From: an uncultured Negativicutes bacterium
Lineage (GTDB): Bacteria; Bacillota; Negativicutes; Veillonellales; Megasphaeraceae
Assembly (NCBI GenBank): GCA_900752195.1
Contig: CAADUJ010000021.1
Coordinates: 62,001-126,000, forward strand
DNA: 64,000 nucleotides
Direction: 5' to 3'
In this document: positions 62,728 through 64,000 of the stretch, in pieces
Layout of the letters: each line of letters begins with the position of its first letter
Numbering within the stretch: position 1 is the first letter of the stretch
Made by a program: the position numbers and the translations under genes
Notes under the pieces: generated by a model
Told to the model about the DNA's origin: nothing
The model's input: the letters and a program-made list of their open reading frames with translations, nothing else
Databases searched by the model: none

Positions 62728-63111
62728 TTATTCCCCTTCAAACGGAATCCGTTCCGCATCGCACCAGAGAGTTTCCAATTCGTAATACTGACGATCTTGT
62801 TCTACGAATACATGCGCTACAACGCTACCGGCATCAATGAGAATCCACCGTCCTGAACGATACCCTTCTACATGAAGGATTTCATATCCCTGTTTTTTCA
62901 TTTCTTCTTCGATGTTGTCAGCAATACTCTGGGCCTGACGAGTATTGCGCGCACTGGCGATGACAAATGTATCCGCCATGATAGACGCATCTTCCATATT
63001 TAAAATCACAATATCCCACGCTTTTTTATCATAGGCTGCCTGAGCGACAATTTCGTAGTCTTTTTTCTTTGTATCTTCTGCTTTTACAGCTTGTTTCATT
63101 GTAATTGGCAT
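62728..63111 (-). CDS. rsfS: Ribosomal silencing factor RsfS
   Basis: This 127-residue protein binds uL14 and keeps 50S and 30S subunits apart during starvation. It has KAWDIVILNMEDASIMADTFVIASA, NTRQAQSIADNIEEEMKKQG, and the C-terminal GRWILIDAGSVVAHVF. Length and motifs are normal. It follows the LCP gene by 80 bases. Confidence 0.94.
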   Translation of the reverse strand: MPITMKQAVKAEDTKKKDYEIVAQAAYDKKAWDIVILNMEDASIMADTFVIASARNTRQAQSIADNIEEEMKKQGYEILHVEGYRSGRWILIDAGSVVAHVFVEQDRQYYELETLWCDAERIPFEGE

Positions 63112-63191
63112 GTATCTAATTCTCTCCTTTTACACTAACAGTATATTGCTAACTAGTTTCTTTTATACATCTGCAAAACGACAGGATAATC

Positions 63192-64000
63192 TTACTCATT
63201 GGCTATGGAATTATTTGTCGTCCCAATTATTTTCTGTACTTCTACAGGGTCATAATTCCACATGAGATCCTGATTATGCGTTTTGCTTTCCGTATCGACT
63301 CCAGATTCACCAGGAATGATGTAGAAATGAATAGCATCGACAGGAACATTGTGGAACGTCCAGGCCAATTTGGCCATATCCTTTGAGGAAATATTCGAAT
63401 CTACATAATTCCAAATCCGGTAGATTCGGAACATATTGGTAATGCCGAAATGCTGAATGCCATCTTCATAAAAAGCTTTGACGAACCGTTCTTGACGTTG
63501 CGTTCGTGATATTTCTCCGTCTCCATCAAGATAACGCATATAGCCTGATGCTTCTGCTCCAGTGAGATGCTGGTAGCCTTGACCTAGGTTAAAATCGACG
63601 GTTCCATCGGCATGTTCATGATACATAGGCTTTTCCACATATAAATCAAAACCGCCGATCATGTCGATCATACGCGTAAAGGTAGATGGCGTAAAGGAAA
63701 TATAATACGGCACGGGAATCTTAAAAATATCTTCCATAACGGCACGCGTCAGCGACAGACCGCCTTCGGCATAAATATCTTTCAGCATTTGATTGCCCTT
63801 TTCCTTACGGCCTTCGATTTTCGTATTATCCGGCAACATGATAAAATCGATGACCTTTTTTTCCTTGTTAATGGCGGCAAGGCCAATGAAATTTGCCTGC
63901 GACGGTGTCTGTTCATCAACGCCGACGACAAGGACATACAATGGGATATCAGGGCTGGACTGGGTAAAATCCTGGCTTTCTCGTTGTGCCTGTGCCGTTT
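63192..64000 (-). CDS. LytR-CpsA-Psr (LCP) family protein (5' end cut by window edge)
   Basis: LCP proteins attach polymers to peptidoglycan in Gram-positives. The visible 269 residues hold most of the LCP domain: LVVGVDEQTPSQANFIGLAAIN, IMLPDNTKIEG, MLKDIYAEGGLSLT, IDMIGGFDLYV, and the conserved GYMRYLDGDGEISRTQRQERFV with its Arg pair. The frame is open to the right edge, so the membrane anchor and start lie outside. The substrate in a diderm cell is unclear. Confidence 0.88.
   Translation of the reverse strand, partial: TAQAQRESQDFTQSSPDIPLYVLVVGVDEQTPSQANFIGLAAINKEKKVIDFIMLPDNTKIEGRKEKGNQMLKDIYAEGGLSLTRAVMEDIFKIPVPYYISFTPSTFTRMIDMIGGFDLYVEKPMYHEHADGTVDFNLGQGYQHLTGAEASGYMRYLDGDGEISRTQRQERFVKAFYEDGIQHFGITNMFRIYRIWNYVDSNISSKDMAKLAWTFHNVPVDAIHFYIIPGESGVDTESKTHNQDLMWNYDPVEVQKIIGTTNNSIANE

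Noticed and set aside
1..64000. CRISPR arrays, tRNA or rRNA genes, insertion sequences, prophage genes
   Set aside because: No direct-repeat arrays, cloverleaf sequences, transposase or phage motifs were found on reading the window.

Overview
The window looks like chromosome of a diderm (Gram-negative-walled) Firmicute, most likely a Negativicute of the Megasphaera/Veillonella kind. It combines Firmicute hallmarks (a PolC replicase, RemA, RNase HII beside RbgA, a T-box on thrS, a SAM-I riboswitch on metK, RqcH, YqeY) with outer-membrane hallmarks (a TonB-dependent receptor, ExbB/ExbD/TonB, LPS-type phosphoethanolamine transferases, an O-antigen ligase). No rRNA, tRNA, IS element, prophage or CRISPR array was seen.

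Region 1 (1 to about 14.95 kb, all minus strand) is a cobalamin block. A consensus promoter and a cobalamin riboswitch with an intrinsic terminator (14.59-14.95 kb) precede exbB-exbD-tonB, a TonB-dependent receptor, a lipoprotein/permease/ATPase importer (btuFCD-like), and then the anaerobic corrin-ring genes cbiD-cbiL-cbiF-cbiG-cbiH-cbiJ-cbiET-cbiA-cbiC. cbiC runs off the left edge. Uptake across both membranes and de novo ring synthesis are therefore next to one another, and many genes overlap by four bases.

Region 2 (15-31.9 kb, minus strand) is housekeeping: a large glutamine synthetase behind a leader terminator; yqeY and rpsU; metK behind a SAM-I riboswitch; coaBC-rpoZ-gmk-remA-yicC; and a coupled series comEA-comEC-holA-vanW-polC. 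PolC lacks the proofreading exonuclease insertion, and comEC is split by a frameshift at a seven-base homopolymer. comEA has a structured leader ending in a terminator that I could not assign to a known riboswitch.

Region 3 (32-46.5 kb) is an AT-rich surface-polysaccharide locus: two phosphoethanolamine transferases, an LtaS-like phosphoglycerol transferase, Ugd plus a UDP-glucuronate epimerase, a GT8, an O-antigen ligase, a Stealth phosphotransferase, a GT-B enzyme and a WaaE/LgtF-type GT2. One phosphoethanolamine transferase carries a run of nine G inside its first codons, a probable phase-variation switch. A perfect 15-bp inverted repeat lies between two divergent modification genes.

Region 4 (46.6-64 kb) returns to core genes: a DUF523 protein, acetolactate synthase, an unknown secreted protein, rbgA-rnhB, corA, thrS with a T-box, pncB, pcrA, an EamA transporter, rqcH, cvfB, rsfS and an LCP protein cut by the right edge. 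Convergent pairs here share bidirectional terminators.
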